DNA of 64,000 bases from Flavobacteriaceae bacterium UBA3611 (GCA_002375495.1 DFLU01000006.1:129060-193059); one strand, 5' to 3'; positions 51,912 to 61,748 are shown, counted from the stretch's first letter. The notes: generated by a model from the sequence alone, not told the origin. Numbers and translations: made by a program.

Positions 51912-52205
51912 CTACTCACCACTTTCTACATCAACACTCCACGCGGCTGCCTTAGAACGAAATTTAGGTTTGGTTGTTGCCCATACGTTTTTAAAAAGTT
52001 CGCTAGCACGGTATGCCTCTAGATCACTTTCCTGTTCCCATTTACTATAGGTGAAAAAGATAGTGGGATCTGTCTTGTCTCGCAATAACGTTAGGTGGGT
52101 GCACCCAGGAAAATTTCGAATATTCGATTTTACAGTTTCAAAATTAGCCAAAAACGAAGAAATTTCGTCTTCCTTAAATTCCATTTTTACAATACGTGTA
52201 AACAT
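51912..52205 (-). CDS. Antibiotic biosynthesis monooxygenase (ABM)-domain protein
   Basis: A 97-residue ferredoxin-like fold: 'FTRIVKMEFKEDEISSFLANFETVKSNIRNFPGCTHLTLLRDKTDPTIFFTYSKWEQESDLEAYRASELFKNVWATTK'. ABM proteins act on quinols or haem, or simply dimerise; the activity here is not known. The last residues (DVESGE) run up to the dispersed repeat at 51885-51910. It is flanked by repeats on both sides. Confidence 0.85.
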   Translation of the reverse strand: MFTRIVKMEFKEDEISSFLANFETVKSNIRNFPGCTHLTLLRDKTDPTIFFTYSKWEQESDLEAYRASELFKNVWATTKPKFRSKAAAWSVDVESGE

Positions 52206-52288
52206 AATATTTTTAACTGTTGGGTGAAATTAATTTTTATAGTTCAATTTGCGTTTCAAAGTTGAAATTACTATTTAAAAAAGCAAAA

Positions 52289-52360
52289 TGTCAGTTTGAG
52301 CGCAGTCGAAAACAATTAAATGTATCAATCTTGAGCATTTCGACTGCGCTCAATGTGACA
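52289..52360. repeat. Paired inverted dispersed repeats (hairpin)
   Basis: Two 23-base arms (52289-52311 and 52338-52360) are reverse complements at 21 of 23 positions, with a 26-base loop. Each arm carries the GAGCGCAGTCGAA core. The pair can form a large hairpin between the monooxygenase and SAM hydroxide adenosyltransferase genes. Confidence 0.85.
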
Positions 52361-52408
52361 TATCAATTTAATTTGACTTTTTTACCTATTTCACCCAACG
52401 GGTTATTC

Positions 52409-53239
52409 TTAAATAAAATTAACGGTTACAGCATCCCTAAATTCGAGTCCGAATAAGGTAGCAGCGCTCCCAACGGTTGTTGGGTTACTTTTATAAATGG
52501 CCAATTCTAAAAATCCGGCCGAATTCCAAACTGCCAATTTTTTACCATCTTCTTCACGTCGTTCTTTGGGTATTTCAAAATTGATTGCATCGCTATAATG
52601 CGTGTGTACTACGTCAAAATTTGCCCTTCTTGCTGTAATTTTATAATCCCTGCCTTTGCCAACTTTATCGAACAGGGTTTTATTGATATTGCTCACAACA
52701 TTTCCGTAGTTGTCGATATAAATAACATTGCCAATAATTTGTGTCGATTCGTTATTTACGACGGGTTGTATCCCAACCAATTCCTTGATTTCAGAAATAG
52801 GTTTACCGATGACTTCCAAGGTTCCTCCACGTGCCAAATGGCATGCTACTTTTACAAAAACATCAAGAACCGGAAAGTTGCTAAAGATGCGATCATGAAT
52901 ATTGATTTCAACAATTTTTTCAGGGTTTACTTCCGCAGTTAGCATTGAAATAATTCCGTTGTCGGCACATACAAAATAATGGCCATCTAATAACAGTGCA
53001 ATGTGTCTGTTTTCAGGATTTAGTTCAGAATCTATACCAATAATATGTATGGTGCCCTGCGGAAAACTCTTATAAGCCCGCTGAATAATATAAGCGGCTT
53101 CGGTACTGTGGAACGGAGATATGCTATGCGAAATATCAACAATCCTGATGTCTTCCAATTCACTATAAATTGCACCCTTTACCGCGCCAACAAAGTGGTC
53201 TTTCTCTCCAAAATCGGTAGTGAGGGTTATAAAGGGCAT
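52409..53239 (-). CDS. SAM hydroxide adenosyltransferase (DUF62 family)
   Basis: A 276-residue protein with N-terminal 'ITLTTDFGEKDHFVGAVKGAIYS' (catalytic D and conserved FVG), 'DISHSISPFHSTEAAYIIQRAYKSFPQGTIHIIGID' and 'HYFVCADNGIIS'. The C-terminal beta-barrel ends with 'GSAATLFGLEFRDAVTVNFI'. The family uses SAM and water to give adenosine and methionine. It is divergent from phoH, a pairing I believe is conserved in flavobacteria. Confidence 0.92.
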   Translation of the reverse strand: MPFITLTTDFGEKDHFVGAVKGAIYSELEDIRIVDISHSISPFHSTEAAYIIQRAYKSFPQGTIHIIGIDSELNPENRHIALLLDGHYFVCADNGIISMLTAEVNPEKIVEINIHDRIFSNFPVLDVFVKVACHLARGGTLEVIGKPISEIKELVGIQPVVNNESTQIIGNVIYIDNYGNVVSNINKTLFDKVGKGRDYKITARRANFDVVHTHYSDAINFEIPKERREEDGKKLAVWNSAGFLELAIYKSNPTTVGSAATLFGLEFRDAVTVNFI

Positions 53240-53286
53240 TGGTTAATTGTTGATATGTTGTTGAAATTACTACCACAAAAATAAGC

Positions 53287-53294
53287 TACTTTTG
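53287..53294 (+). promoter_or_regulatory. Candidate -7 element TACTTTTG upstream of phoH
   Basis: Matches the Bacteroidetes consensus TAnnTTTG, 56 bases before the phoH start. No clear -33 TTTG at ideal spacing; a GTTG lies 23 bases upstream. Confidence 0.35.
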
Positions 53295-53349
53295 CAGTTG
53301 TAAAAACTATATTTACACATAGTATTAAATGTTATAAACAACATCGCTT

Positions 53350-54306
53350 TTGAACGAACTTATCATTGAACTTACCGAAATCAGTCCGAGAGATTTTTTT
53401 GGGCTCCAGAATGCTAATATTGACCTTCTAAAAAAGTATTTTCCAAAACTTAAACTCGTGGCGCGCGGAAGTAAACTGAAAGCGTATGGCGATGAAGAAG
53501 TGTTGGAAGAATTCGACAAGCGCATTACCATGCTCCTTGAACATTTTGGGAAATACAATAAAATGGATGAGAACGTGATCGAGCGTGTACTTTTAAGTAG
53601 AAGCAAAGACGATTACGAAACGTCTGCAAGTAGTGGCGAAGTACTCGTACATGGTGTTAGTGGAAAACTCATTAAAGCTCAAACAGCCAATCAGCGAAAG
53701 TTGGTAGACCTGATGAAAAAGAACGATATGGTTTTTGCCGTGGGGCCAGCCGGTACAGGAAAAACATATACGGGTGTCGCTTTGGCGGTTAAAGCGCTTA
53801 AAGAAAAACAAGTAAAGCGAATTATCCTTACCAGACCAGCTGTTGAAGCTGGTGAAAACCTAGGTTTTCTTCCGGGCGATTTAAAAGAAAAATTAGACCC
53901 CTACATGCAACCGCTCTACGATGCACTTCGCGATATGATTCCGCATGAAAAACTAGAGAGCTATATCGAAAAAGGAGTGATACAAATTGCACCTATGGCC
54001 TTTATGCGCGGTAGAACGCTAGACAATGCGTTTGTAATTTTAGATGAAGCCCAAAACACAACGCATGCCCAAATGAAAATGTTCTTGACCCGTATGGGGA
54101 AAAGTGCAAAGTTTATGATCACCGGAGACCCTGGGCAAATTGATTTGCCACGACGGGTGATTTCTGGACTGAAAGAGGCATTGTTAGTATTGAAAGATGT
54201 AAAAGGTGTGGGGATGATCTTTTTAGACGATAAAGATGTGATTCGTCACCGTTTGGTAAAAGAAGTAATCGCAGCTTACAAAAGCATCGAAAATCTGGAC
54301 TCGTAA
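53350..54306 (+). CDS. PhoH family protein
   Basis: A 318-residue protein starting at TTG 53350. The N-terminal KH-like region (1-100) is followed by a P-loop ATPase with Walker A GPAGTGKT (about 136-143), 'RIILTRPAVEAGENLGFLPGDLKEK', Walker B 'AFVILDEAQNTTHAQMKMFLTRMG' and 'MITGDPGQIDLP'. These are the standard PhoH motifs. Members are RNA-linked ATPases often close to ybeY. purC follows on the same strand after 47 bases. Confidence 0.95.
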   Translation: MNELIIELTEISPRDFFGLQNANIDLLKKYFPKLKLVARGSKLKAYGDEEVLEEFDKRITMLLEHFGKYNKMDENVIERVLLSRSKDDYETSASSGEVLVHGVSGKLIKAQTANQRKLVDLMKKNDMVFAVGPAGTGKTYTGVALAVKALKEKQVKRIILTRPAVEAGENLGFLPGDLKEKLDPYMQPLYDALRDMIPHEKLESYIEKGVIQIAPMAFMRGRTLDNAFVILDEAQNTTHAQMKMFLTRMGKSAKFMITGDPGQIDLPRRVISGLKEALLVLKDVKGVGMIFLDDKDVIRHRLVKEVIAAYKSIENLDS

Positions 54307-54353
54307 CTAACGTTTAAAGACGACTGACCAACGACTAATAACCAACAACCGTC

Positions 54354-55304
54354 ATGAAGAACACCATTATCGCTACCAACTTTAATTTTCCAGGTCAGAA
54401 GAATGTCTATAAAGGCAAAGTGCGAGAAGTGTATACCTTAGCGAACGACCAGTTACTCATGGTGGCGACCGATAGGCTGAGTGCCTTCGATGTGGTAATG
54501 CCAAAGGGAATCCCGTTTAAAGGGCAGATACTTAATCAAATTGCAACCAAAATGATGCGCGCCACAGAAGATTTGGTGCCCAATTGGCTTACGGCTATAC
54601 CAGACCCAAATGTGGCTATTGGTCATGCTTGCGAGCCTTTTAAGGTTGAAATGGTTATACGTGGCTATATGAGTGGTCATGCCGCACGCGAGTACAAAGC
54701 TGGCAAACGAATGCTCTGTGGTGTTGCTATGCCAGAGGGTATGAAAGAGAATGATAAATTCCCGTCGCCTATTATTACGCCCGCAACTAAGGCTGAAATG
54801 GGCAACCATGATGAGGATATTTCTAGAGAGGAAATTTTAAAACGTGGCATTGTTGCTGAAAAAGACTACCTAGTGCTAGAAGATTACACCCGAAAGTTAT
54901 TTCAGCGAGGGTCTGAAATTGCGGCTGCTCGCGGACTGATATTAGTAGATACGAAATACGAATTTGGTAAAACAAAAGATGGAAAAATTGTCTTGATTGA
55001 CGAAATCCACACCCCAGATTCTTCCCGTTATTTTTATGCTGATGGCTACGAAACCCGTCAACAAAAAGGCGAACCTCAAAAGCAACTCTCCAAAGAATTT
55101 GTGCGCCAATGGCTTATCCAGAATAATTTTCAAGGTCTCGAAGGACAAACCGTACCTGAAATGTCTGAAACCTATATTCAAACCGTTTCTGAAAGATATA
55201 TAGAACTCTACGAGAATATTACAGGGGAAACCTTTGTAAAAGCAGATGTTTCAGATATTGAAGCACGTATCGAACAAAATGTTTTGAATTACTTAAATTC
55301 ATAG
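54354..55304 (+). CDS. purC: Phosphoribosylaminoimidazole-succinocarboxamide synthase
   Basis: A 316-residue SAICAR synthetase of the longer type. Motifs include 'YKGKVREVYTLANDQLLMVATDRLSAFDVVMP', 'LVPNWLTAIPDPNVAIGHACEPFKVEMVIRGYMSGHAAREY', 'FPSPIITPATKA' and 'LIDEIHTPDSSRYF'. It joins aspartate to CAIR in de novo purine synthesis. It is co-oriented with phoH and probably read from the same or its own promoter. Confidence 0.97.
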   Translation: MKNTIIATNFNFPGQKNVYKGKVREVYTLANDQLLMVATDRLSAFDVVMPKGIPFKGQILNQIATKMMRATEDLVPNWLTAIPDPNVAIGHACEPFKVEMVIRGYMSGHAAREYKAGKRMLCGVAMPEGMKENDKFPSPIITPATKAEMGNHDEDISREEILKRGIVAEKDYLVLEDYTRKLFQRGSEIAAARGLILVDTKYEFGKTKDGKIVLIDEIHTPDSSRYFYADGYETRQQKGEPQKQLSKEFVRQWLIQNNFQGLEGQTVPEMSETYIQTVSERYIELYENITGETFVKADVSDIEARIEQNVLNYLNS

Positions 55305-55523
55305 GCGCCATTAACCAAGACGATCTATAAATCTCTTACACATCCTTGGTAAAAAATCAACAGTTGCTAGTAACGTATGAAAAGTTAACATTATCAGTTA
55401 AAGAAATCACTTTTTGTGGAGTTTAATCTTATGTTAAGTCGAAAATTTTGAGAACACAAATGGTTTAACTAACTCAGGTCGTTTGATTTTGGCGAAATAA
55501 TAGTATAAAAGCTATGAAAAGAG

Positions 55524-55556
55524 AAAGCCCTTTCTTCGGAAGGGGCTTTTTTTATT
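55524..55556. terminator. Terminator between convergent purC and PagL-like genes
   Basis: AAAGCCCTTT / CTTCGG / AAGGGGCTTT, a 10-bp stem with one wobble, followed by T-rich sequence on both strands. It lies just after the PagL-like stop on the minus strand and about 220 bases after purC. Confidence 0.7.
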
Positions 55557-56808
55557 GCTTCTGAAGTAAATAAACATACCCAACCGAAAACTCCGTAAAA
55601 TCGGCTTGCCCTAAATTAGCATTGATCGAAGCTCCTGCAAACACATTATGTGTCGGACTTTGCTCATTTCCGAAGAGATAATACCGAAGCCCCAACCTAG
55701 TGGCGATTAATTTTTTCAACTTATATTTTGAGTTGTATTCGCCAAGCATCCAACTTTCAGGAATCTCCCTCGGGGTATCATCCCACCCCTGATTGATTCG
55801 CCAATCAATATCATAAGCAGGCTTGTGGATGTTGGCACCTATCATAAATGTGAGGCCGATATGGTTCAGCAAGATCTCGCCCTCAGCAAACAGCGTAAGG
55901 TTCGAGGCAGACCAAGTAGGTGCATCTGTAAAATCTTCAAATTCTCGCCCAGGCTGCACCAACGATTCGTTTTCAGCTATATAATCGTAGTAATGCTGAT
56001 AGTACCGATAACTAAACCCGACACCGTATTTAAACGTTTTATTTAGTTGTTTCCCTGCTGAAATAGCCACGGTGTAAACCGGTTTCTGATCATTATACAC
56101 CAGCGATAGTATGTTACTTCCCAACCCAAAACGCGGAGCGATATAAAATGACGAAGAACGTGTTGGCTTGCTTTGAATAGCAGTGGCTGCACTGCTATCT
56201 TTTTGGGTGCCTATAACTGCCGACAAACTTCCTACCAATGAGTTGTAACCGTTGTTCGGCAAACGTGTGTGCCCGTTAGAATGATGTAAATAACCTCCGC
56301 CCAAGCGCCATTGAATGTTCTTGGTTTCAAACAATTTATAATGAAAAAACAGTCTGAAAGTCCATGTGACGTGCGTAGATACCGCTTGATTCAACGGGTT
56401 GTTAATGGGATCATATATTTTATTGAAATAAGAGCCTCCCAAACCTACATTCATTGTAAAGTTTCTTCGGGTACGACCCAAAAGATTGAACTCAACATTG
56501 GGCAATAGGGTATAAGCCTGCCCTAAAAATTCGCTGTTTCCATAATCAACAACCCCTAAAGCGATTCCTGTTTTGGGGTATCCCAAGCGGTATGCCCACT
56601 CCTGCTCATTGTGTTGCTGAAATTTTCCGAAGTTAATATACAGCCCTAGCGTGGCAGAAGATTCAGGGAAATCGGTGTTACTGGCTGCCGTGGTGCCTCC
56701 CAAGAATTCTGGAGTTATAAATCTGCTAGAATCGAACGATGAAGTTTCTGTTTGTGCAACCAAACACAAATTAGTGAGCAGAAAAAGAAGGTAGTATAGT
56801 TTTTTCAT
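55552..56808 (-). CDS. PagL-like acyloxyacyl hydrolase / outer-membrane barrel protein
   Basis: A 418-residue protein with a signal peptide (MKKLYYLLFLLTNLCLVAQ) and beta-barrel character. The segment 'LGGGYLHHSNGHTRLPNNGYN' (about 165-185) carries the H-x-S-N-x...P-N-x-G pattern of lipid A 3-O-deacylase (PagL), supplying the active-site His and Ser. It is longer than classic PagL (about 185 residues), with extra strands in the C-terminal half. It may edit lipid A in the outer membrane; catalysis is inferred from the motif. Confidence 0.7.
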   Translation of the reverse strand: MKKLYYLLFLLTNLCLVAQTETSSFDSSRFITPEFLGGTTAASNTDFPESSATLGLYINFGKFQQHNEQEWAYRLGYPKTGIALGVVDYGNSEFLGQAYTLLPNVEFNLLGRTRRNFTMNVGLGGSYFNKIYDPINNPLNQAVSTHVTWTFRLFFHYKLFETKNIQWRLGGGYLHHSNGHTRLPNNGYNSLVGSLSAVIGTQKDSSAATAIQSKPTRSSSFYIAPRFGLGSNILSLVYNDQKPVYTVAISAGKQLNKTFKYGVGFSYRYYQHYYDYIAENESLVQPGREFEDFTDAPTWSASNLTLFAEGEILLNHIGLTFMIGANIHKPAYDIDWRINQGWDDTPREIPESWMLGEYNSKYKLKKLIATRLGLRYYLFGNEQSPTHNVFAGASINANLGQADFTEFSVGYVYLLQKQ

Positions 56809-56882
56809 GAAGGTGCAAGAAACAATTTCTTCGCTAATTTTAAAAATTTAAAGGTACATTCGTATTCCAAATACCTTTCAAT

Positions 56883-58253
56883 TTGAATATTCTAGAAACT
56901 CTTTTTTCCGAAATGGCCTCCCTAGCATGGGGGTTGCCATTGCTGATGATATTAATGGGTGGCGGATTGTATCTGGTATTCAAAATTCGTTTTTTACCGT
57001 TTAGATACCTCGGTCATGCCATTGCAGTTTTACGTGGAAGGTACGATAACGAAAGTGATTCTGGCGAGATTAGCCACTTTCAGGCCTTAACCACTGCACT
57101 TTCGGCTACGGTTGGTATGGGGAATATCTCAGGTGTAGCAGTTGCGATTGCCATTGGTGGACCTGGAGCTGTTTTTTGGATGTGGGTAAGTGCTGTAATT
57201 GGTATGTCTACTAAGTTTTTTACCGCTAGTTTGGCTGTGATGTTTCGTGGAAAAGATTCTAACGGTGATGTCCAGGGTGGTCCCATGTATTTTATCACAG
57301 AAGGACTGGGCAGAAACTGGAAGTTTTTAGCAGTGTTTTTCAGCGTCTCAGGATTGGTAGGTGCCTTGCCTGTTTTTAATGTGAATCAACTTACCCAAGC
57401 CATTAACGATCTGTTGCTAAAACCCGCCAATATCTATCAAGGTACAGCTACGAATATCATAATTGGTTTGGTATTAGCCACCATTACGGCCATCGTAATA
57501 TTGGGCGGTTTGTCGCGTATCAGTAAAACTACGTCCAAACTGGTCCCTGCAATGGTTTTGCTCTATTTTGCGATGGTGCTCTATATTTTAGGCGCACATT
57601 ATACCGAAGTACCCAAATACCTCTCGCTCATCTTTACTGACGCTTTTTCAGCCTCTTTTTATAAAGGAGACGCATTTTTAGGCGGAATTGTGGGCGGACT
57701 CATACTATTAGGGATACGAAGAGGAGCATTTTCCAACGAAGCTGGAATTGGTACGGCACCCATGGCGCATGGTGCTGCCAAAACAAACGAACCTGTTCGT
57801 GAAGGCTTGGTAGCGATGCTCGGGCCTGCTATAGATACGCTCATTGTTTGCACGCTTACGGCACTCGCAATTTTGGTAACGGGAGTTTGGCAATCTAGCG
57901 AAGCGAATGGTGTTACCTTAACCGCTACAGCTTTTACCGAAACGATCCCGACCTACGGAAAATATGCATTAATGCTGTGTATCGCCGTGTTTAGTATTTC
58001 ATCTTTGTTTTCGTATGCTTATTATGGTACCAAATGCATGTCTTTTTTATTTGGAGCAAAAAATAAAGGCATTTACAACTATTTTTACATTGCGAGTATC
58101 ATACTGGGCGCAACTACGTCGCTAGGGATGATGATTAATCTCATTGATACCTTCTTTGCACTCATGGCAATTCCTACCATGTTAGCCACGATTATCTTAG
58201 CTCCCAAAGTAGTACGGGAGGCAAAACGCTATTTTGCGAGCCTAAAAAAATGA
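56883..58253 (+). CDS. Alanine/glycine:cation symporter family protein (AGCS)
   Basis: A 456-residue integral membrane protein from TTG 56883, with about 11 hydrophobic helices. Family motifs include 'ALTTALSATVGMGNISGVAVAIAIGGPGAVFWMW' (about 64-97), 'QGGPMYFITEG', 'GAFSNEAGIGTAPMAHGAAKT' and 'SISSLFSYAYYGTKC'. It takes up small amino acids with Na+. It is divergent from the PagL-like gene and convergent with the SGNH gene. Confidence 0.93.
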   Translation: MNILETLFSEMASLAWGLPLLMILMGGGLYLVFKIRFLPFRYLGHAIAVLRGRYDNESDSGEISHFQALTTALSATVGMGNISGVAVAIAIGGPGAVFWMWVSAVIGMSTKFFTASLAVMFRGKDSNGDVQGGPMYFITEGLGRNWKFLAVFFSVSGLVGALPVFNVNQLTQAINDLLLKPANIYQGTATNIIIGLVLATITAIVILGGLSRISKTTSKLVPAMVLLYFAMVLYILGAHYTEVPKYLSLIFTDAFSASFYKGDAFLGGIVGGLILLGIRRGAFSNEAGIGTAPMAHGAAKTNEPVREGLVAMLGPAIDTLIVCTLTALAILVTGVWQSSEANGVTLTATAFTETIPTYGKYALMLCIAVFSISSLFSYAYYGTKCMSFLFGAKNKGIYNYFYIASIILGATTSLGMMINLIDTFFALMAIPTMLATIILAPKVVREAKRYFASLKK

Positions 58254-58256
58254 TTG

Positions 58257-59195
58257 CTAATCTATATTTTGAATATGCGCGTCTAGCGAAATGGTGAATT
58301 TTTTTGCGCCGGTCGGATTCAGATGGCTTTGGTTCCAATAATCACGAACATTGTAATGAATCGTATCTGTTTCTAATGAAAGCACGGAGACGTTATCGAA
58401 TCTTGCCTTTGCAACGGCTACGATACTATCGCGCCTAGATAGAATTTCAGGAACCCGCTGCGGCAGAAATGTTTTGTACATGGGTGCTTTACACAATACT
58501 ACGTTTAGATTTTTCGCTTCTAGGAATGCTAGCATTTTAAAGAAAAGTTCGGTATTGGTTTCGAAAATTTTCGCACTGGGTATTTTGTTGATCTTAAAAA
58601 CTTTCTTTTCGGAAATTTTAGCTTCATCGTAGTGTAAGTCTTTAAAAAGACCGTCGTAGTTTAGGGTATCATACCCAAATCGATTGAAGCCGTACAAAAT
58701 TTCTTTTGTGGCATAGTAGTTTACCATCTGATCGGAAATAAATTTTGGATTGCTCAAATAGATCAGTTCATCCTTAAAATAGGTAGGTCGTTCAAAATTG
58801 TTAACCCCGTAGTATTTCAGATATACTGAATTCTTCCAGAAATGTTTACCGTTATGCGGAAGTTCGAAATGACTATAAGAAGTTTCTAATACAACGGTTT
58901 TCAGCTTTGGAAACCGGTTTATCAGTTGTTGAAGTATTTTGAAATCGGTATCGTGGTGTTGGTTTCCGCCCGCTAGATTCAGCGTTTTTGAAGTCATGAA
59001 TGCAGGGTTTATGCCACCTTTCATTTGAGAAGACCCCAACACTAAAACTTCAATCGCATCGGCCTCCTCATTCATATACTCCGCAACATATTTCGTGCTA
59101 ATTGGGAGTTGCATGGCGGCGTACTCTATAAGTCCGTAAACCAGAATCACGGGCACAAAAAACGCTAGCAGGTATATAATGAATTTACGTTGCAT
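58257..59195 (-). CDS. SGNH/DltD-like protein partnered with an MBOAT acyltransferase
   Basis: About 312 residues from ATG 59195, which overlaps the MBOAT stop (TAATG). An N-terminal membrane helix (KFIIYLLAFFVPVILVYGLIEYAA) is followed by an extracytoplasmic SGNH-like domain: 'VLVLGSSQMKGGINPAFM' with the candidate serine, and near the end 'YWNQSHLNPTGAKKF' with the catalytic H. Such proteins complete O-acylation of exopolysaccharide or envelope polymers started by MBOAT. The acceptor is unknown. Confidence 0.75.
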   Translation of the reverse strand: MQRKFIIYLLAFFVPVILVYGLIEYAAMQLPISTKYVAEYMNEEADAIEVLVLGSSQMKGGINPAFMTSKTLNLAGGNQHHDTDFKILQQLINRFPKLKTVVLETSYSHFELPHNGKHFWKNSVYLKYYGVNNFERPTYFKDELIYLSNPKFISDQMVNYYATKEILYGFNRFGYDTLNYDGLFKDLHYDEAKISEKKVFKINKIPSAKIFETNTELFFKMLAFLEAKNLNVVLCKAPMYKTFLPQRVPEILSRRDSIVAVAKARFDNVSVLSLETDTIHYNVRDYWNQSHLNPTGAKKFTISLDAHIQNID

Positions 59196-60622
59196 TAAAA
59201 TTGAAAATAAATAAAAGCTTCCTTTGGTTCGGCATAGCGAACAATTAAAATAATTAAAACATAGTAAAAAATCCATCGTGCCGCTCTGGGCCATGTGTTC
59301 TCAAAGGTCTCTAACGGATACGCTTTGGTACGTGTTAAAATTTCGGCCAAGATCAAAAATACCAGATAGAGCAATTGAAAACCGATTAAAGATGAAATAT
59401 GCCCTATGTCTTGAAATGTGAAAATCCGAAGCAAGATATCCCATGCTTGCGAAATATCTTCAGCTCTAAAAAAAACACTAGAAATAGAGGTGAGGGTAAA
59501 AAAGTAAATCAGACTGAACATTCGTGGTCGTTTCGACAACCATTTAGCCAATGTTTTTCGCCTGCCAAATATCGGTACTCGTTCAACCGCCAATAGCAAC
59601 CCGTTAAAAAGTCCGAAAACAATAAAGGTCCAGTTGGCTCCATGCCAAAGCCCCACCAATAGCATGGTGAGCAGTAACCCTAAAACACGTACCCGGACGG
59701 TTATGCGATTAAATTGTTTCAGAAATGGGATGTAGACATAATCTGTAAACCATTTGGTTAGGGTGATGTGCCATCGTTGCCAAAATTCGGTAATCGATTT
59801 GGCTAAATACGGAATATTAAAGTTGTTGTGCAGCTTAAAGCCAAATAGTTTCGCAGTACCTACTGCCATATCAGTATAACCAGAAAAGTCACAATACACC
59901 TGGAAAGAGAATAGGGCAGCGGCAAACGCCAAGGTGAAGCTTCCGTACTGGTCTGGATTCTCAAAGGCCATGGTCACTGCAATCCCCAGCTTATCTGCAA
60001 CCAGTACTTTTTTAAATAACCCCCATAAAATTTGCCGCAGACCCTCTTTAGATTGTTGTAGGTTAAATTTTCTATTCTTTTGAAACTGCGGAAGTAAAAA
60101 TTTGGCACGTTCTATCGGCCCTGCAACCAGCTGCGGAAAAAAGCTTACAAAACAGAGAAAGTCGAGTAAATTTTTCGTGGGTTCTACCTTTCTCTGATAC
60201 ACATCAATAGTATAACTCATGGTTTGGAAGGTGTAAAAGCTAAGTCCAATAGGTACAATGACACTCCATATACTATATTGTGTGCTAATTTCCGAAGAAA
60301 ACAAATCATGGAAACCCGAAACAAAAAAATCGAAATACTTAAAGGCGATTAATACCGATAGGTTCCAAAAAAGGCTCGCAAATAAATATAGCTTGCGTCT
60401 ATTGGTATTGGTGGATCGTAGCAATAATTGTCCTGCAGCATAATCTATTAGGGAGCTGGCCAATAACAATCCTAAAAAGCGCCAATCCCACATGCCATAG
60501 AACAAATAACTTGCGAACAATAGCAGTAAGTTTTGCCAAGTTCTGCGGGTGCTGCCAATAGCCCAATACAGTGTACAGACAATAACCAAAAAAAAGCCAA
60601 AATCGAAAGAGTTGAAGAGCAC
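59195..60622 (-). CDS. MBOAT family O-acyltransferase (AlgI-like)
   Basis: A 475-residue protein starting at GTG 60622, with about ten membrane helices. It contains 'FFPQLVAGPIERAKFLLPQF', 'WQRWHITLTKWFTDYVYIPFL' and the catalytic histidine region 'LVGLWHGANWTFIVFGLFNGLLL'. It moves an acyl group, typically acetyl, across the membrane to a polysaccharide or similar acceptor. It forms a two-gene operon with the SGNH protein downstream. Confidence 0.93.
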   Translation of the reverse strand: MLFNSFDFGFFLVIVCTLYWAIGSTRRTWQNLLLLFASYLFYGMWDWRFLGLLLASSLIDYAAGQLLLRSTNTNRRKLYLFASLFWNLSVLIAFKYFDFFVSGFHDLFSSEISTQYSIWSVIVPIGLSFYTFQTMSYTIDVYQRKVEPTKNLLDFLCFVSFFPQLVAGPIERAKFLLPQFQKNRKFNLQQSKEGLRQILWGLFKKVLVADKLGIAVTMAFENPDQYGSFTLAFAAALFSFQVYCDFSGYTDMAVGTAKLFGFKLHNNFNIPYLAKSITEFWQRWHITLTKWFTDYVYIPFLKQFNRITVRVRVLGLLLTMLLVGLWHGANWTFIVFGLFNGLLLAVERVPIFGRRKTLAKWLSKRPRMFSLIYFFTLTSISSVFFRAEDISQAWDILLRIFTFQDIGHISSLIGFQLLYLVFLILAEILTRTKAYPLETFENTWPRAARWIFYYVLIILIVRYAEPKEAFIYFQF

Positions 60623-60665
60623 TCGGTGAATTTTGGGCTAAAGATAGTAAAGTGGGGCAGACTGT

Positions 60666-61748
60666 CTAGTCTAAAATTACTTTGTATTGGCTAAGCATTT
60701 GAAGCATAACTGTTTCAGTAGGAGAAAAATTCGGAATCGTTTTAATGTGGGTATCGTGGTTTAGCTTTTTGAGATAAAACTCAATAGAGCCATCTTCGTA
60801 CATTTCCGGAATTATTGGATGAACATAGTACTGTTTACAAACTGACCTCGTATTTCCAAGCCCTTCGGCAGCTGCATCATAGGCGCGCAAGCTATTTGTT
60901 TTCAGTTCTTTCTTCGTCTTCGGCATACCCACATTGTATAAATGTTCAAAAAACAACTTGCTAGCAGCCCAAGTCCTAAAGTCTTTTGCAGAGAATTGAT
61001 CACCACTCAACTCATGAATATAGTCGTTCACCATACCGCTATCTATGCTGTGGTGGTTGCCGTTCTCATCATAATACTGAAATAATTCCCATCCAGGTAT
61101 CTCCTCGCATTGCATGACTAATTTTCGCAGCTTTTTATTTTTAACTTCTACCGCGTGTTTTTTACCCTTTTTACCTACAAATTCAAATTTGAGACCTTGG
61201 TCCAGCACATCTAAATGTTTGGTGCGCATGGTTGAGAGTCCATAGGTTTTGTTTTTCTTAGCGTAATAATCATTGCCCACACGAATGTGCGTTTCTTCCA
61301 TAAGACGGAGTACCAACGCTAGGCACTTTCGCTTGGTCATCACTTTTAGTTGTAGATCTTTACTCACCTGTTCGCGAATGGATGGAAGGGAGTTTCCGAA
61401 GGCAATCATCTTAAAAAACTTCGTCTTGTTCTTTATCTCAGACCAACTGGGGTGGTAGCGGTATTGTTTTCGATTTTTTTCATCCCTTCCCACAACCTGA
61501 AGATGGCCATTTTCGAGATGGGTAATTTTTACATCGTTCCAAGCCGGCGGAATCACAAGGCTCTTGAATCGCTTGATGGACTTCCGATCTACAATTTTTT
61601 CTCCATTTTGGGTATAGTAAAAACCACGCCCATGTCTATGACGTTTAATGGTAAGTTTATTATCGGTGACATAAACTAGGTTGGCAAGTTTCGCGGCCGC
61701 AACCGGATTTTTTAGAATTTTCTCAACCTGAGGAGCCTTTATTACCAT
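60666..61748 (-). CDS. DNA topoisomerase IB (poxvirus/bacterial type)
   Basis: About 360 residues from ATG 61748 (a frame-internal choice; an upstream start adds 7). The N-terminal domain contains 'GRGFYYTQNGEKIVDRKSIKRFKSLVIPPAWNDVKI'. The catalytic domain has 'RLMEETHIRVGNDYYAKKNKTYGLSTMR', 'FSAKDFRTWAASKLF' with conserved R and K, and the active-site tyrosine in 'SVCKQYYVHPII'. It relaxes supercoils through a 3'-phosphotyrosyl link. It is a single gene. Confidence 0.92.
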   Translation of the reverse strand: MVIKAPQVEKILKNPVAAAKLANLVYVTDNKLTIKRHRHGRGFYYTQNGEKIVDRKSIKRFKSLVIPPAWNDVKITHLENGHLQVVGRDEKNRKQYRYHPSWSEIKNKTKFFKMIAFGNSLPSIREQVSKDLQLKVMTKRKCLALVLRLMEETHIRVGNDYYAKKNKTYGLSTMRTKHLDVLDQGLKFEFVGKKGKKHAVEVKNKKLRKLVMQCEEIPGWELFQYYDENGNHHSIDSGMVNDYIHELSGDQFSAKDFRTWAASKLFFEHLYNVGMPKTKKELKTNSLRAYDAAAEGLGNTRSVCKQYYVHPIIPEMYEDGSIEFYLKKLNHDTHIKTIPNFSPTETVMLQMLSQYKVILD

